Source of the DNA: Amycolatopsis australiensis
Lineage (GTDB): Bacteria; Actinomycetota; Actinomycetes; Mycobacteriales; Pseudonocardiaceae
Length of the DNA: 64,000 nt
Assembly: GCF_900119165.1 (NCBI RefSeq)
Contig: NZ_FPJG01000006.1
Span: 5,642,001-5,706,000, forward strand
Direction: 5' to 3'
Translations under genes and position numbers: made by a program
Part shown: positions 41,706 to 51,376 of the stretch, piece by piece
How the letters are laid out: the number at the start of each line of letters is the position of its first letter
Position numbering within the stretch: the stretch's first letter is position 1
The notes under the pieces: generated by a model
The model's database searches: none
What the model was told of the DNA's origin: nothing
The model's input: only the letters and a program-made list of their open reading frames with translations

Positions 41706-42708
41706 TGCGGAAGTACGCCGGCTTCGGGTGCAGGTTCTCGTCGAACAAGCACGCCGCGCCCTCGCCCGGGAACACGCCCGGGACCCACGAGTGCCGGTCG
41801 GTGAAGCCCCACGTCGTGAACTCGACGCACCGCCGGAACGCCATGCAGCCGTCCCACAACCGGCCGAAGTAGCTCGCCTGCGTGTCCAGCTTGGCCGCGT
41901 CGGGCGGGGTCGGGATGCGGACGTCCGCCTCGGTGATCGCGACGTCCACCCCGAGCTTCGTCAGCCGGGCCAGGTTTTCGCGGTACTCCGCGGGGAAGCC
42001 GTACTGGATCGACAGGTGCGCCTGGATGCCGACGCCGCCGATCGGGACGCCCTCCCGCCGCAGCGTCTTCACCAGGTCGTACACCGCGTCGCTCTTCGGG
42101 TTGATCCCTTCGATGTTGTAGTCGTTGATGTAGAGCGTCGCCGCCGGGTCGGCCGCGTGCGCCCAGCGGAAGACGTCGGCGACGAAGCCGTCGCCGAGCT
42201 TCTGCCGGAAGACCGTGTCACGCCGCGTGCCGTCCTCGTTGAAGATCTCGTTGACGACGTCCCAGGCGCGGACCTTTCCCTTGTAGCGCTTGACCTCCGT
42301 CATGACGTGGTCGCGCAGCACCCGCCGCAGCTCGCCGGCCGGCAGCGCGGCCACCCAGTCCGGCAGCTGTGAGTGCCAGACCAGCGTGTGGCCGCGGACG
42401 GTCTTGTGGTGTTCCTGGGCGTAGCGCACGATCGCGTCGGCGCCCGACCAGTCGAACTGCCCGCGCACCGGCTCGACCGTGCCCCATTTCATCTCGTTCT
42501 CGGGCGTCACGTTGTCGAATTCCCGCGTCAGCACGGCCCGGTAATCGGGTTCGTTCGCCAGGTATGACGCCGCCACCGCGCTGCCGACGTAACGGTCGGT
42601 GATGTCTTTCAGCGGAACCGATGCCGACGCGGCAGGCGCCTGCCAAACCGTCACGCCCGCGAGGGCCGTCATCGCCACGAGGACGCGTTTCACCGCAATT
42701 GCTCGCAC
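41695..42708 (-). CDS. Secreted GH10 endo-1,4-beta-xylanase
   Basis: A 337-residue GH10 enzyme with a signal peptide ending in PAASASV near residue 29. The acid/base glutamate is in DVVNEIFN and the nucleophile glutamate in ITEADV. Other family blocks are ENEMKWGT and GHTLVWHSQ. There is no carbohydrate-binding module. It cuts the xylan backbone outside the cell. I chose the GTG at 42708 behind GGGAAGAG. A consensus -35 and a CGAAAGTTTCG box precede it. Confidence 0.94.
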   Translation of the reverse strand: MRAIAVKRVLVAMTALAGVTVWQAPAASASVPLKDITDRYVGSAVAASYLANEPDYRAVLTREFDNVTPENEMKWGTVEPVRGQFDWSGADAIVRYAQEHHKTVRGHTLVWHSQLPDWVAALPAGELRRVLRDHVMTEVKRYKGKVRAWDVVNEIFNEDGTRRDTVFRQKLGDGFVADVFRWAHAADPAATLYINDYNIEGINPKSDAVYDLVKTLRREGVPIGGVGIQAHLSIQYGFPAEYRENLARLTKLGVDVAITEADVRIPTPPDAAKLDTQASYFGRLWDGCMAFRRCVEFTTWGFTDRHSWVPGVFPGEGAACLFDENLHPKPAYFRINP

Positions 42709-42728
42709 TGTCTCTTCCCTTCGTTTTC

Positions 42729-42780
42729 CGAAAGTTTCGAAGCGTGTCAAACCGGGTTTCGATGACTTAGAATCTCCTCC
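42729..42780. promoter_or_regulatory. GH10/LacI divergent promoter with palindromic operator
   Basis: CGAAAGTTTCG (42729-42739) is an 11-base palindrome like the CGAAANTTTCG sites of actinobacterial xylanase genes. On the minus strand it lies just after a consensus -35 TTGACA (42750-42745), inside the spacer of the xylanase promoter. On the plus strand TAGAAT (42768-42773) is a -10 for the LacI gene, 8 bases before its ATG, which predicts a leaderless message. Confidence 0.6.
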
Positions 42781-43842
42781 ATGACAACGAAGTCCGAGGA
42801 TCTCGAGCCTGCCGCGTCCCGGGTCACCATCGCCCGGATCGCCGCCGAGACCGGAGTTTCCGTGCCGACCGTTTCGAAAGTGCTGAACGGCCGTCCCGAC
42901 GTCGCCGAAAGCACCCGTGCCCGCGTGGAAGCGGTCATCGGGAAATACGGCTACCGCCGCCGTGCCGATGAACGTTCCCGCCGTTCCCGGCTGCTGGAGC
43001 TGATGTTCCACGAACTGGAAAGCACGTGGGCCCTCGAAATCATCAGGGGCGTCGAGTACGTCGCCCGCGAAAACGGAATGGCGGTCGTGCTCGCGGAATC
43101 GTCGGGCCGCCACACGCCGGGGCAGAGCTGGCTGGAAAGCGTGCTCGCCCGGCGGCCGGTCGGGATCGTCTCGGTGTGCTCCGACTTCACCGGCGGTCAG
43201 CTGGCGAAGCTGCGGGCCCGCGACATCCCGCTCGTGGTCGTCGACCCGGCCGGGCAGCCGGGACCGGAGACGCCCTCGATCGGGGCCACGAACTGGCAGG
43301 GCGGGCTGACCGCGACCCGGCACCTGATCGAGCTGGGGCACCGGCGGATCGCGATGATCGGCGGGCCGGAGGGGGTGCTGTGCAGCCGCGCCCGCATCGA
43401 CGGCTACCGCACGGCGCTGGAGACGGCGGGCCTGGCGTTCGACCCGGCCCTGGTGCGCCGCGGCGACTTCCACGTCCGGTCCGGCTACCGCGAGCTGGCT
43501 TCATTGCTGACCCTCCCCGACCGCCCGACAGCGGTGTTCGCCGGCAGCGACCTGCAGGCCTTGGGCGTGTACGAGGCCGCGCGCGACGCGGGTCTGCGCA
43601 TCCCGGACGACCTTTCGGTGGTGGGTTTCGACGACCTGCCGGTGGCCCGCTGGCTGACCCCGGAGCTGACGACGATCCGCCAGCCGCTGCAGGAAATGGC
43701 GGCGGCGGGAGCGAGGCTGGCGATCTCGCTGGCGCGGGGAACGCACCCGGAGAGCCATCGGCTGGAGCTGGCGACCAGCCTGGTGGTCCGCCACAGCACG
43801 GCGGCCCCGGCGCACCGCGGCCACGTGGCGCTGGCGAGGTAG
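42781..43842 (+). CDS. LacI family regulator of the xylanase gene
   Basis: A 353-residue LacI regulator. Helix-turn-helix and hinge helix at about residues 16-70 (TIARIAAETGVSVPTVSKVLNGRPDVAESTRARV), followed by a periplasmic-binding-like sugar domain (HRRIAMIGGPEG, VVGFDDLPVARWLTPELTTIRQP). It probably represses the divergent GH10 gene through the CGAAAGTTTCG box and is released by a xylo-oligosaccharide. The effector is inferred from the neighbours. Confidence 0.92.
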   Translation: MTTKSEDLEPAASRVTIARIAAETGVSVPTVSKVLNGRPDVAESTRARVEAVIGKYGYRRRADERSRRSRLLELMFHELESTWALEIIRGVEYVARENGMAVVLAESSGRHTPGQSWLESVLARRPVGIVSVCSDFTGGQLAKLRARDIPLVVVDPAGQPGPETPSIGATNWQGGLTATRHLIELGHRRIAMIGGPEGVLCSRARIDGYRTALETAGLAFDPALVRRGDFHVRSGYRELASLLTLPDRPTAVFAGSDLQALGVYEAARDAGLRIPDDLSVVGFDDLPVARWLTPELTTIRQPLQEMAAAGARLAISLARGTHPESHRLELATSLVVRHSTAAPAHRGHVALAR

Positions 43843-44057
43843 CTCACCGCCGACCGCCCCGGCGGGCGATCGCGGACTTCCGGGCGCCGAAACTGTCGGT
43901 GCCCACCGGTAGAGTGGAAAACGGGGGGCGCCCCCGGCGGGCGGGTGCTCGGCCGGGCTTTCCGGCCCTCGCGACCTCAGGCCGCGTGCCGCTGCCCCGC
44001 GAACCCCACCGGACCGGGCCGACCCCCGCCGGCCGGTCGCGCCCGGCCCCTCCGGGC
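43843..44057. other. Spacer between convergent LacI and GH115 genes
   Basis: A 215-base spacer without a gene. It contains a small GC hairpin just after the LacI stop (CCGCC/GGCGG near 43854-43865) and a 12-base perfect palindrome GGGGGCGCCCCC at 43924-43935. Either could end transcription; neither has a T-tract. Confidence 0.4.
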
Positions 44058-47000
44058 TCATCCCGGCCACCGCAGGCTCTCCGGCGGCCCGAAGTAGCTC
44101 GGCCGCAGGCCGCCGGTGTCCACCACCAGCTTCTGCACCACCACCGCCGGGTCCACCATCCAGACCTTCAGCACGTGCCCGCCCGGCGTGGCGATCTCGT
44201 GCCTCGTCGCCGTCAGGTTCACGTTGTCCGATGTCGTGCGCTCCCACTGGCGGTTCATCGTCGTGTCATCCGCGCCCGTGGCCTTGTTGATGTTCACCAC
44301 CTGCGGTGGCGCGTCGTCGAACGCCACCGCGTACCGCAGGCCGTCGCCCTGCAGCACGTTGTTGCGCGGGGACGAATACGCCCACACCGTCACCGGTCCC
44401 GTCGTGAACAACGTCAGCCGGTACTCCAGGCGGGGTCCCGTGCCCGGTGCCCGGCTCGCCGCCGTCACCGGGAACGGCGTCATGCCCGCTCCCGTCCGGC
44501 CCAGGTCCGGGATGCGCCGCCACGAAACCGGGCCCGCGCCGAAGTTCGCGCTGCAGTGCTCGGCCTCCATCGACACGTACCCGCCCGCCTCGACGAACCC
44601 GCCGGCCGGCAGTCCCGGGTTGCGCACCACCGCGTCCACCACCACCGACTCCCCCGCGCCCGACACCGTGATCGGGACGGTCGTTGTCCCGCGGGGCGCC
44701 CTGGCCCAGTCGATCCGCACGGTCATCCGCAGCTCCTCCTCCACCCGGCCGCCGCGCGGCTCGACCAGCACCCACGGCGCACCGGCGGAAACGGTGCAGC
44801 GGAACGGCGCCCGGCCGCGGTTGAACACGTCGACGTACTGCGGCGGCGCGCTCTGGTACGGGCTGAACTCCGGCAGCACCGGGCGTCCCGGCGCACCGGG
44901 CCACGCCTCCGGCGACCCGTCCACGGCCACGCCCAGCGCCGCTGCCGGAGGCAGGTCGATCCGCCGCACCGCCGGGAAGATGACGTCCGGCAGCGCGACG
45001 TTGTCCTTCTCCGGCTGCTGCCACGGCGCGTTCGGGCCGTAGCGGGCGACGTCGCCGTAGTCGATGTGCGGCTGGGTCTGGAACCCGTTCCACTTGCCGC
45101 CCGCGATGCCGGTGTTGTACTTCTCCGCCAGCGCGAGGTCGTCGGCGAACCGCGCCTCGGTGACGGCCGCGAGCGCGTTCGCCGACGCGCGCCCCTGCGC
45201 CGCGTAGAGCAGGTTCGTGAACTCGGCCCGCCGCAACGCGTACAGGTTCGCCGACGCCTGCACCTCGTACCGCACCAGCTCGTAGAACGCGTCTCGCCAC
45301 GCCGCGGGCAGCCGGGCCGAGATCTTCGACGCCCGCGCCGCGAGGTCCTGCCACTCGTCGGTGACCCGGTCCAGCTCGCGGTAGTTGACGAGGCTGAACG
45401 GCGTCATCTGGTCGTCGTAGACGATGGTGCCGTCCGGCTGCAGGGTGATCCGCCGGTTCAGCAGCTCCGGCTTCCGGCGCGACTGCAGCCGCCCGTAGTC
45501 GTGCAGCACCCCGGCGACGTCCGACGCCAGTGCCGGGCCGAAGTTTTCCCCGGCGAACTGACGCTCCCACGTGGACAGCCGCTCGGCCGGCCACGCCGCC
45601 GGGTCCCAGGCGTAGTCGAGGAAGAACTGCAGCGGGAGCTCGTTGCCTTTCATGTCGCCGACGTTCGCCACCCACAGCCGGTCGTTGCCGTACGCGATCG
45701 CCTGGTGCAGCTGCTCCCACGTGTTCGCGATCAGCGCCGTGTCGACCCACTTGTAGTTGCGGCCGCCGCCGACGTAGTCGAAGTGGTAGTACAGCCCGTA
45801 CCCGCCGGGCCGCGGCGGCAGGGACAGGTCCGGGTGCTTGCGGATGTTGCCCCAGTTGTCGTCGGTGAACACGACGATGACGTCGTCCGGCGGGCGCAGG
45901 CCCTGGGCCCAGTAGCGCTGGACCTCCTTGTACAGCGTCCACACCTGCGGGACGCCGGTGCTCAGTTCGCGGCCCAGGATGTCCCGTTCGGTCGCCAGGA
46001 TCTCGCGCATCAGCTCGATGCCGTCACCGTCGGGGAGGCTGACGTCGCCGTTGCCGCGCATGCCCAGCGTGACGACGCCTTCGAAGCCCTCCCGGGCCAT
46101 CCGGCGGATCCCGTCGGTCCAGTAGGCCTTGATCGCCTCGCCGTTGCGGCGGAAGCTCCACTCCCCCGTGCCGCCGTACGGGTCGTGGCCCGGCGTCGTG
46201 ATGGTGCCCGAGGCGTCGCGGACCGCGGGCACGGCGTGCCGGTTCCACTCCTCGATGCCGCGCATCATCGGCGCCTCGTGCGAGGTGCCCATGACGATCC
46301 CGTACTCCTTCGCCGTGGCGTGGTTGAGCGGGTCGTCCTCGGCGAAGGCGCGGCCCCAGACCGCCGGCCACAGGTAGTTGGCGCGCAGCCGCAGCATGGT
46401 CTCGAAGACCTTGGCGTAGAAGAGGTGGTTGAAGCCGTTCGGGTAGCCGGGTGCCTGGCCCGGCCCGAAGTACGCGGGCGCCCACGTGCCGAGCGCCGGG
46501 TTCTCGTCGTTGACGAAGAAGCCGCGGTACTTCACGTGCGGAGTGCCGAGGCTGAACCGCTCGCCCGGCAGGTGCAGCTCGGCCTGCCGCCGCGGCGGGA
46601 CGTCGGCCCACCAGTACCACGGCGAGACGCCGATGCGCCGCGAAACCTCGTAGACGCCGTAGATCACGCCGCGCTGGTCGCTGCCGGTGAGCACCAGCCG
46701 GCCGTCGACGACCTGGCTCAGCGACGTCTCCCACTGCCCCGCGATCCCCCGCACGTCGAGCCGCCCGGCCGCGACCAGGTCGTCGACCAGCGGGCTGTGG
46801 CCGAGGGTGCCGATCAGCACCACCGGTCCGCGCGGCGGGACGACGTCCGTGACCGCCGGGCGGATCCCGGTGACGCGTTCGACGTCGGCGGCCAGGTCGC
46901 CGGCGACCCGGCGCACCCCCGGCAGGTCGTCCGGGCTCACGACGAGCGTGGCGGCCGCTCCCCCGGCCACCAGCGGGAACCCGGTCCCGGCCGCGGCGAG

Positions 47001-47078
47001 GCCCGCCCCGGCGACGGACCCGGCGCCGGCCAGGGCGAGCAGCTGGAGGAAGGCACGACGGTGTACCTCGGATGGCAC
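44058..47078 (-). CDS. GH115 xylan alpha-1,2-glucuronidase
   Basis: A 1006-residue glycoside hydrolase of family GH115. It has the family block VKYRGFFVNDENPALGTW, then NYLWPAVW, GIVMGTSHEAPMMR, VVTLGMRGNGD and VVFTDDNWGN in the catalytic region, and a C-terminal beta-sandwich domain (about 820-1000, EAGGYVSMEAEHC). The N terminus has a twin-arginine signal (HRRAFLQLLALAG), so it is probably exported folded. It removes (methyl)glucuronic acid side chains from xylan. It is last in the sugar transporter operon. Confidence 0.9.
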   Translation of the reverse strand: MPSEVHRRAFLQLLALAGAGSVAGAGLAAAGTGFPLVAGGAAATLVVSPDDLPGVRRVAGDLAADVERVTGIRPAVTDVVPPRGPVVLIGTLGHSPLVDDLVAAGRLDVRGIAGQWETSLSQVVDGRLVLTGSDQRGVIYGVYEVSRRIGVSPWYWWADVPPRRQAELHLPGERFSLGTPHVKYRGFFVNDENPALGTWAPAYFGPGQAPGYPNGFNHLFYAKVFETMLRLRANYLWPAVWGRAFAEDDPLNHATAKEYGIVMGTSHEAPMMRGIEEWNRHAVPAVRDASGTITTPGHDPYGGTGEWSFRRNGEAIKAYWTDGIRRMAREGFEGVVTLGMRGNGDVSLPDGDGIELMREILATERDILGRELSTGVPQVWTLYKEVQRYWAQGLRPPDDVIVVFTDDNWGNIRKHPDLSLPPRPGGYGLYYHFDYVGGGRNYKWVDTALIANTWEQLHQAIAYGNDRLWVANVGDMKGNELPLQFFLDYAWDPAAWPAERLSTWERQFAGENFGPALASDVAGVLHDYGRLQSRRKPELLNRRITLQPDGTIVYDDQMTPFSLVNYRELDRVTDEWQDLAARASKISARLPAAWRDAFYELVRYEVQASANLYALRRAEFTNLLYAAQGRASANALAAVTEARFADDLALAEKYNTGIAGGKWNGFQTQPHIDYGDVARYGPNAPWQQPEKDNVALPDVIFPAVRRIDLPPAAALGVAVDGSPEAWPGAPGRPVLPEFSPYQSAPPQYVDVFNRGRAPFRCTVSAGAPWVLVEPRGGRVEEELRMTVRIDWARAPRGTTTVPITVSGAGESVVVDAVVRNPGLPAGGFVEAGGYVSMEAEHCSANFGAGPVSWRRIPDLGRTGAGMTPFPVTAASRAPGTGPRLEYRLTLFTTGPVTVWAYSSPRNNVLQGDGLRYAVAFDDAPPQVVNINKATGADDTTMNRQWERTTSDNVNLTATRHEIATPGGHVLKVWMVDPAVVVQKLVVDTGGLRPSYFGPPESLRWPG

Positions 47079-47093
47079 GGCAGACCTCCTGAG

Positions 47094-47918
47094 TCAGCCC
47101 TTCACGGATCCGGTCAGCCCGCCGACGATGCGCCGTTCGGCCAGCACGAAGAAGCCGAGCGCCGGGATCATCGACAACGCGGTGAACGCGAGCACGCGGG
47201 CGGTGTCCTGCGAGAACTGGGACTGGAACATCGCGACGCCGAGCGGGAGCGTGAAGTGCGCGGAGTCGTTGAACACCAGCAGCGGCAGCAGGTAGGCGTT
47301 CCAGCTGGTGACGAAGGCGAGCACGGCGACCGTGGTCAGCGCGGGCGCCGACAGCGGCAGCAGGATCCGCCAGAAGAACCCGAGCCTGCCGGCGCCATCG
47401 AGCACGGCGGCGTCTTCGATCTCGCCCGGGATGGCGTGCATGAACGGGCGGAGGATGACGATGGTCACCGGCAGCGAGAACGCCGCCTCCGGGATCGCCA
47501 CGCCCCAGAAGCTCTCCAGCATGCCCAGCTGGCGCAGCCACAGGTACAGCGGCAGCGTCGCCACGGTGAGCGGGAACAGCAGGCCGAGCGTGAACAGGGT
47601 GTACAAGCCTTCGCGGCCCTTGAACTGGTAGCGGGACAGCGCGTACCCGGCCATCGAGCCCAGGCCGACGGCGACCGCGGTCGCGATCACGGCGATCAGC
47701 GCGCTGTTGCCGAGGAACGTCCAGAACGCGCTCGAGCCCAGCACCGAGGCGTAGTTGTCGGTCACCCACGGCCCCGGCAGGCCGGCCGGGTCGGAGTTGA
47801 TCTGCGCGTTGGTGCGGAAACCACCGAGGACGACGAACAGCAGCGGCACGACGGTCACGCCGAGCACGACGATCGCCGCCAGGTACCCCACCGACAGGCC
47901 GAACCTGCGCGGACGCAT
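47094..47918 (-). CDS. Carbohydrate ABC transporter permease (MalG-like)
   Basis: A 274-residue sugar permease with six membrane segments and the EAA loop (EIEDAAVLDGAGRLGFFWRILLP). The ATG shares one base with the previous stop (TGATG). It forms the importer with the MalF-like permease and the binding lipoprotein. No ATPase is encoded nearby, so it probably uses a shared MsiK-type ATPase, as sugar importers of actinomycetes do. Confidence 0.92.
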   Translation of the reverse strand: MRPRRFGLSVGYLAAIVVLGVTVVPLLFVVLGGFRTNAQINSDPAGLPGPWVTDNYASVLGSSAFWTFLGNSALIAVIATAVAVGLGSMAGYALSRYQFKGREGLYTLFTLGLLFPLTVATLPLYLWLRQLGMLESFWGVAIPEAAFSLPVTIVILRPFMHAIPGEIEDAAVLDGAGRLGFFWRILLPLSAPALTTVAVLAFVTSWNAYLLPLLVFNDSAHFTLPLGVAMFQSQFSQDTARVLAFTALSMIPALGFFVLAERRIVGGLTGSVKG

Positions 47919-48889
47919 CAGCCCACCATCCTCGTCAGGGCGCCCTGGGTGTCCCGGCGCAGCGCGAACCGCTGGTACAGCAGGGCGAACAGGAAGCAGA
48001 TGACGAACAGGATCACCGCGACCGCGGAGCCGAACCCGAACTCGTAGCGCTTGAAGCCGTGGTCGACCAGGTAGGTCGCCATCGTCGTCGACGCGTTCGC
48101 CGGCCCGCCGAGGGTCATGATCCACACGACGTCGAACAGCTGCAGCGACCCGATCACCGACAGGAAGATCCAGATCCGGATGGTCGGCCCGAGCAGCGGC
48201 AGCACGACGTGCCGGGTGGTCTGCCAGGCCGAGGCGCCGTCGAGCGCCGCGGCTTCGCGCAGCTCGGCGGGCACGCCTTGCAGGCCGGCGAGCAGCAGGA
48301 TGATGCCGAAGCCGATGTACTTCCAGGTGACCACCGCGAACAGCGTGTAGAGCACGATGCCGGGGTCGGCCAGCCACTGGTGGACCAGGCCGCCGAGCCC
48401 GGCGCCCTTGAGCACCCGGTCGGCGAACCCGTTGGGCTGCAGCATGAGCACCCAGATCACCGCGGTGATCGCCTCGGAGAGCACGTACGGCGCGAACACC
48501 AGCGCACGCAGCACCGCGCGGCCCCGCAGCTTCCGGTTGAGCAGCATCGCCAGCCCGATCGACAACGGCAGCTGCACCACGATCGACAGCCCCGCGATGA
48601 TCAGGTTGTGCACGATGGCGCCCTGGAACACCGAGCCGGAGAAGGCGTCGGCGTAGTTGTCGAAGCCGACGAAGTCGTCGAGCGGGCCGAAGCCGTTCCA
48701 CTTGAACATGCTGTAGAACGCGGCGATCCCGATCGGCACCAGGACGAACCCGGCGAACAGCAGCAGGGCCGGCCCGAGCAGCAGGGCCAGTTCGAGCCGC
48801 TTGCCGAGGCCGGAGCGCTTCGCCCGGGGTCCCGCCGCCGGTGCGGACGGCCGCGCCGCCGTCCGCACCGGCGTCGTCGCCGTGGTCAC
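47918..48889 (-). CDS. Carbohydrate ABC transporter permease (MalF-like)
   Basis: A 323-residue sugar permease with a cytoplasmic Ala/Pro-rich N-terminal tail, six membrane segments and the EAA loop (ELREAAALDGASAWQTTRHVVLP). The GTG start overlaps the stop of the binding-protein gene (GTGA). It likely imports xylo-oligosaccharides, given GH115, GH10 and GH3 around it. Confidence 0.92.
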   Translation of the reverse strand: MTTATTPVRTAARPSAPAAGPRAKRSGLGKRLELALLLGPALLLFAGFVLVPIGIAAFYSMFKWNGFGPLDDFVGFDNYADAFSGSVFQGAIVHNLIIAGLSIVVQLPLSIGLAMLLNRKLRGRAVLRALVFAPYVLSEAITAVIWVLMLQPNGFADRVLKGAGLGGLVHQWLADPGIVLYTLFAVVTWKYIGFGIILLLAGLQGVPAELREAAALDGASAWQTTRHVVLPLLGPTIRIWIFLSVIGSLQLFDVVWIMTLGGPANASTTMATYLVDHGFKRYEFGFGSAVAVILFVICFLFALLYQRFALRRDTQGALTRMVG

Positions 48890-50178
48890 TTGTTGCCCGC
48901 CGCGGCCTGGTTGACGGCGTTCACGATGCCTTCGGGGGTGCCCTGGCCGGCGAACATGTTGGCCACCGCGTCGTTCAGCGCGGCGCCGACCGCGGTCGGG
49001 AACGCCCGGTCGAAGTACATCTGCAGGTAGGGCGCCTTCGTGCCGTAGTCGTAGACCTCGCGGAGCGTGTCGGTCTTCAGCGACTTCGCGGCGACCGTGT
49101 TGACGGGCAGGCCCGCCCCCTGCGCGGCGAGCTGCGTCTGCACCGGCTCGCTGCCGAGGTACTGCAGGAAGTCCGCGCACGCCTTCGACGCGCGGGTGGT
49201 GCAGGCGAAGCCGTCGCCGCCGCCGAGCACCGCGTTCGGGTCACCCTGACCGCCCGCGACCGACGGGAACGGGAACCAGCCGACCTTCGAGTCCAGGTCC
49301 TTGTCCTCGGTCAGCGACGACATCGTGCCGGGCTCCCAGTCGCCCTGCAGTTCCATCGCCGCCCTGCCGTTGGCGACCAGGCCGGCCGAGCTGCCCGCGC
49401 CCTGCTGGGCGGGCGTGCCGGCGAACCCGGTCTGGAACGGCTGCGTGGCGAGGAAGTTCTTGAGGTCTTGCCCGGCCTTCGTCCAGCACGGGTCTTCGAG
49501 CTTGACCGCCTTCACCGACTGCTTGAGCACGTCGGCGGAGCACTCGCGGACGGCGAAGTAGTTGAAGTAGAAGGCATCCGGCCAGCGGTCCTTGCCGCCG
49601 ACGGAGATCGGCGCGATGCCGGCCGCCTTGAGCTTGGTGACCGCGGCGTTGAGGTCGTCGAGCGTCTTCGGCGGCGCGGTGATCCCCGCCTGCTGGAACA
49701 GGTCCTTGCGGTACCAGAAGCCGACGAAGTGCTGCTCGAACGGCACGCCGTACTGCTTGCCGTCGACCTGCCAGTTCTGGGCGAACTTGCCGGCCGAGGA
49801 GATCCACGGCTTCGTCGCGTCGGTGATGTCGGCGACCTTGCCGGAGGTGATCTGCGAAGCGAGGTCGCCCGCACCCCAGGACTGGTAGATGTCCGGGGGC
49901 TCGGCCGACTGCAGGGCGAGCGGGACCTTCGTGTTGAAGTCCTCGTTCTGCAGCGGCTGCGCCTTGATCGTGACGTCGGGGTGCGCCTGGTGGTAGTCGG
50001 CGACGACCTTCTCCCAGATCGACTTGATCGGGTCGGTGGTGCCGTTGTGCCACCAGGTGAGGGTGACCGGCCCGCTGGGCTGCGCGGGCGTGTCGCTTCC
50101 CCCGCCGCACGCCGAGAGGGCGAGCGGGACGACGGCCGCGAGTGCGGCGAGAACGGGGATCCGGCGGTTGACAGACAT
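48886..50178 (-). CDS. Sugar-binding lipoprotein of a carbohydrate ABC transporter (family 1)
   Basis: A 430-residue binding protein. The signal peptide ends in a lipobox ALSAC with a Gly-rich linker after the cysteine. The mature protein opens with VTLTWWHNGTTDPIKSIWEKV, as in BxlE/CebE-type receptors. It is the first gene of the operon with two permeases and GH115. The ligand is probably a xylo- or glucurono-xylo-oligosaccharide; this is from context. Confidence 0.91.
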   Translation of the reverse strand: MSVNRRIPVLAALAAVVPLALSACGGGSDTPAQPSGPVTLTWWHNGTTDPIKSIWEKVVADYHQAHPDVTIKAQPLQNEDFNTKVPLALQSAEPPDIYQSWGAGDLASQITSGKVADITDATKPWISSAGKFAQNWQVDGKQYGVPFEQHFVGFWYRKDLFQQAGITAPPKTLDDLNAAVTKLKAAGIAPISVGGKDRWPDAFYFNYFAVRECSADVLKQSVKAVKLEDPCWTKAGQDLKNFLATQPFQTGFAGTPAQQGAGSSAGLVANGRAAMELQGDWEPGTMSSLTEDKDLDSKVGWFPFPSVAGGQGDPNAVLGGGDGFACTTRASKACADFLQYLGSEPVQTQLAAQGAGLPVNTVAAKSLKTDTLREVYDYGTKAPYLQMYFDRAFPTAVGAALNDAVANMFAGQGTPEGIVNAVNQAAAGNK

Positions 50179-50267
50179 CGTGGGTCCACTCCTGACGACT
50201 TCGGCCGAGTTGGACGGGGCGCGACTGCGCCCGGGTTGGCGAAGAGTCTGCTCCCGGGCAAAACCGA

Positions 50268-50288
50268 TGTCAATCGTTGTCGATAACG
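50268..50288. promoter_or_regulatory. Divergent LacI/sugar transporter operator and promoter
   Basis: CGTTGTCGATAACG (50275-50288) is a 14-base palindrome with one mismatched pair and a central CG, the usual form of LacI-family operators. Just beside it on the minus strand lies a consensus -35 TTGACA (50273-50268) with CAGACT 17 bases further as a -10 for the transporter operon. The LacI gene starts 24 bases after the palindrome. Confidence 0.6.
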
Positions 50289-50311
50289 TTTTACATGGCT
50301 AGTCTGAGCCG

Positions 50312-51322
50312 ATGCAGCCCAGTTCCAGGGTGACCATCCGTGACGTCGCGGCCCGTGCCGGCGTCTCGGTGGCCACGGTGTCCAAAGTGATCAACGAGCG
50401 CTACGGCGTCTCCGCCGCGACGCTCGCGAAGGTCCGTGCGGTGATCGAAGAACTCGGGTACGAGGCGAGCCTCGTCGCGCAGAGCCTGAGAAACCACCGG
50501 ACCAACGTGATCGGGATCCTGGTCGCCGACCTCGAACCGTTCTCCACCGAGCTGCTCAAGGGCGCCGCCGACGCCATCCGCGGCAGCGGGTTCGAGCTCG
50601 TCGTCTACTCGGCGGGCGGGCGGACCGGGGACCCGCAGGGCTGGGAGAAACGCTACCTGTCGCGGCTGTCCGGGACCCTGGTCGACGGCGCCGTGCTCGT
50701 CACGCCCGCCGTTTCGCTGGAAGCCGTGCCGGGCACGCCGGTCGTCGCGGTCGACCCGCACACCGGGCCGTCGCACCTGCCCACCATCGACTCGGACAAC
50801 CTGCGCGGCGCACAGCTGGCCACCGAGCACCTGCTGGAGCTGGGGCACCGGCGGATCGCGTTCCTGGCCGGCCGTCCCGATCTGGAATCGGCGTCCCTGC
50901 GCAAAGCCGGCTACCTGCGGGCCCTCGAGGCCGCCGGCGTGCCTGCCGACGAGAGCCTGATCCGGATCGGCGCCTACGACCCGGAAATCTCGGCGGCCTC
51001 GGCGCACGCGCTGCTGACCGGGCCGGACCGGCCGACCGCGGTGTTCGCCGCGAACGACATCTCGGCCATCGCGACCGTCGGCGCGGCGCGCGAGCTCGGC
51101 CTTTCGGTGCCCGGCGACCTTTCCGTGGTGGGCTTCGACAACGTCCCCGAGTCCGCGCTCTGCAGCCCGCCACTGACCACAGTGGACCAGCCGATCCGCG
51201 AGATGGGCCACCGGGCGATCAGCATGCTCATCGCGCTGATCAACGGCGACGAGGTCGAGCGCACCCACGTCACCCTCGACACCGGCCTGGTGGTGCGGCA
51301 CTCGACCCGCGCCCTCTCCTGA
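50312..51322 (+). CDS. LacI family regulator of the xylan uptake operon
   Basis: A 336-residue LacI regulator. DNA-binding domain at about residues 5-60 (TIRDVAARAGVSVATVSKVINERYGVS), then a sugar-binding domain ending in VVGFDNVPESALCSPPLTTVDQP. It is distinct from the LacI at 42781 and has a different palindrome in front. It probably controls the divergent transporter-GH115 operon and the downstream GH3-esterase pair. Confidence 0.92.
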   Translation: MQPSSRVTIRDVAARAGVSVATVSKVINERYGVSAATLAKVRAVIEELGYEASLVAQSLRNHRTNVIGILVADLEPFSTELLKGAADAIRGSGFELVVYSAGGRTGDPQGWEKRYLSRLSGTLVDGAVLVTPAVSLEAVPGTPVVAVDPHTGPSHLPTIDSDNLRGAQLATEHLLELGHRRIAFLAGRPDLESASLRKAGYLRALEAAGVPADESLIRIGAYDPEISAASAHALLTGPDRPTAVFAANDISAIATVGAARELGLSVPGDLSVVGFDNVPESALCSPPLTTVDQPIREMGHRAISMLIALINGDEVERTHVTLDTGLVVRHSTRALS

Positions 51323-51376
51323 TCCCCCCTGACATCCGGACCCCCGGAAAGACTTCCGACGAAAGGGCGGAAAGCC

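Noticed and set aside
43026..48047. A 1673-codon open frame on the plus strand opposite GH115 and the sugar permeases
   Set aside because: It is a shadow frame caused by high third-position GC of real minus-strand genes. Its sequence is low-complexity Arg/Gly/His-rich, and it runs through several well-supported genes.
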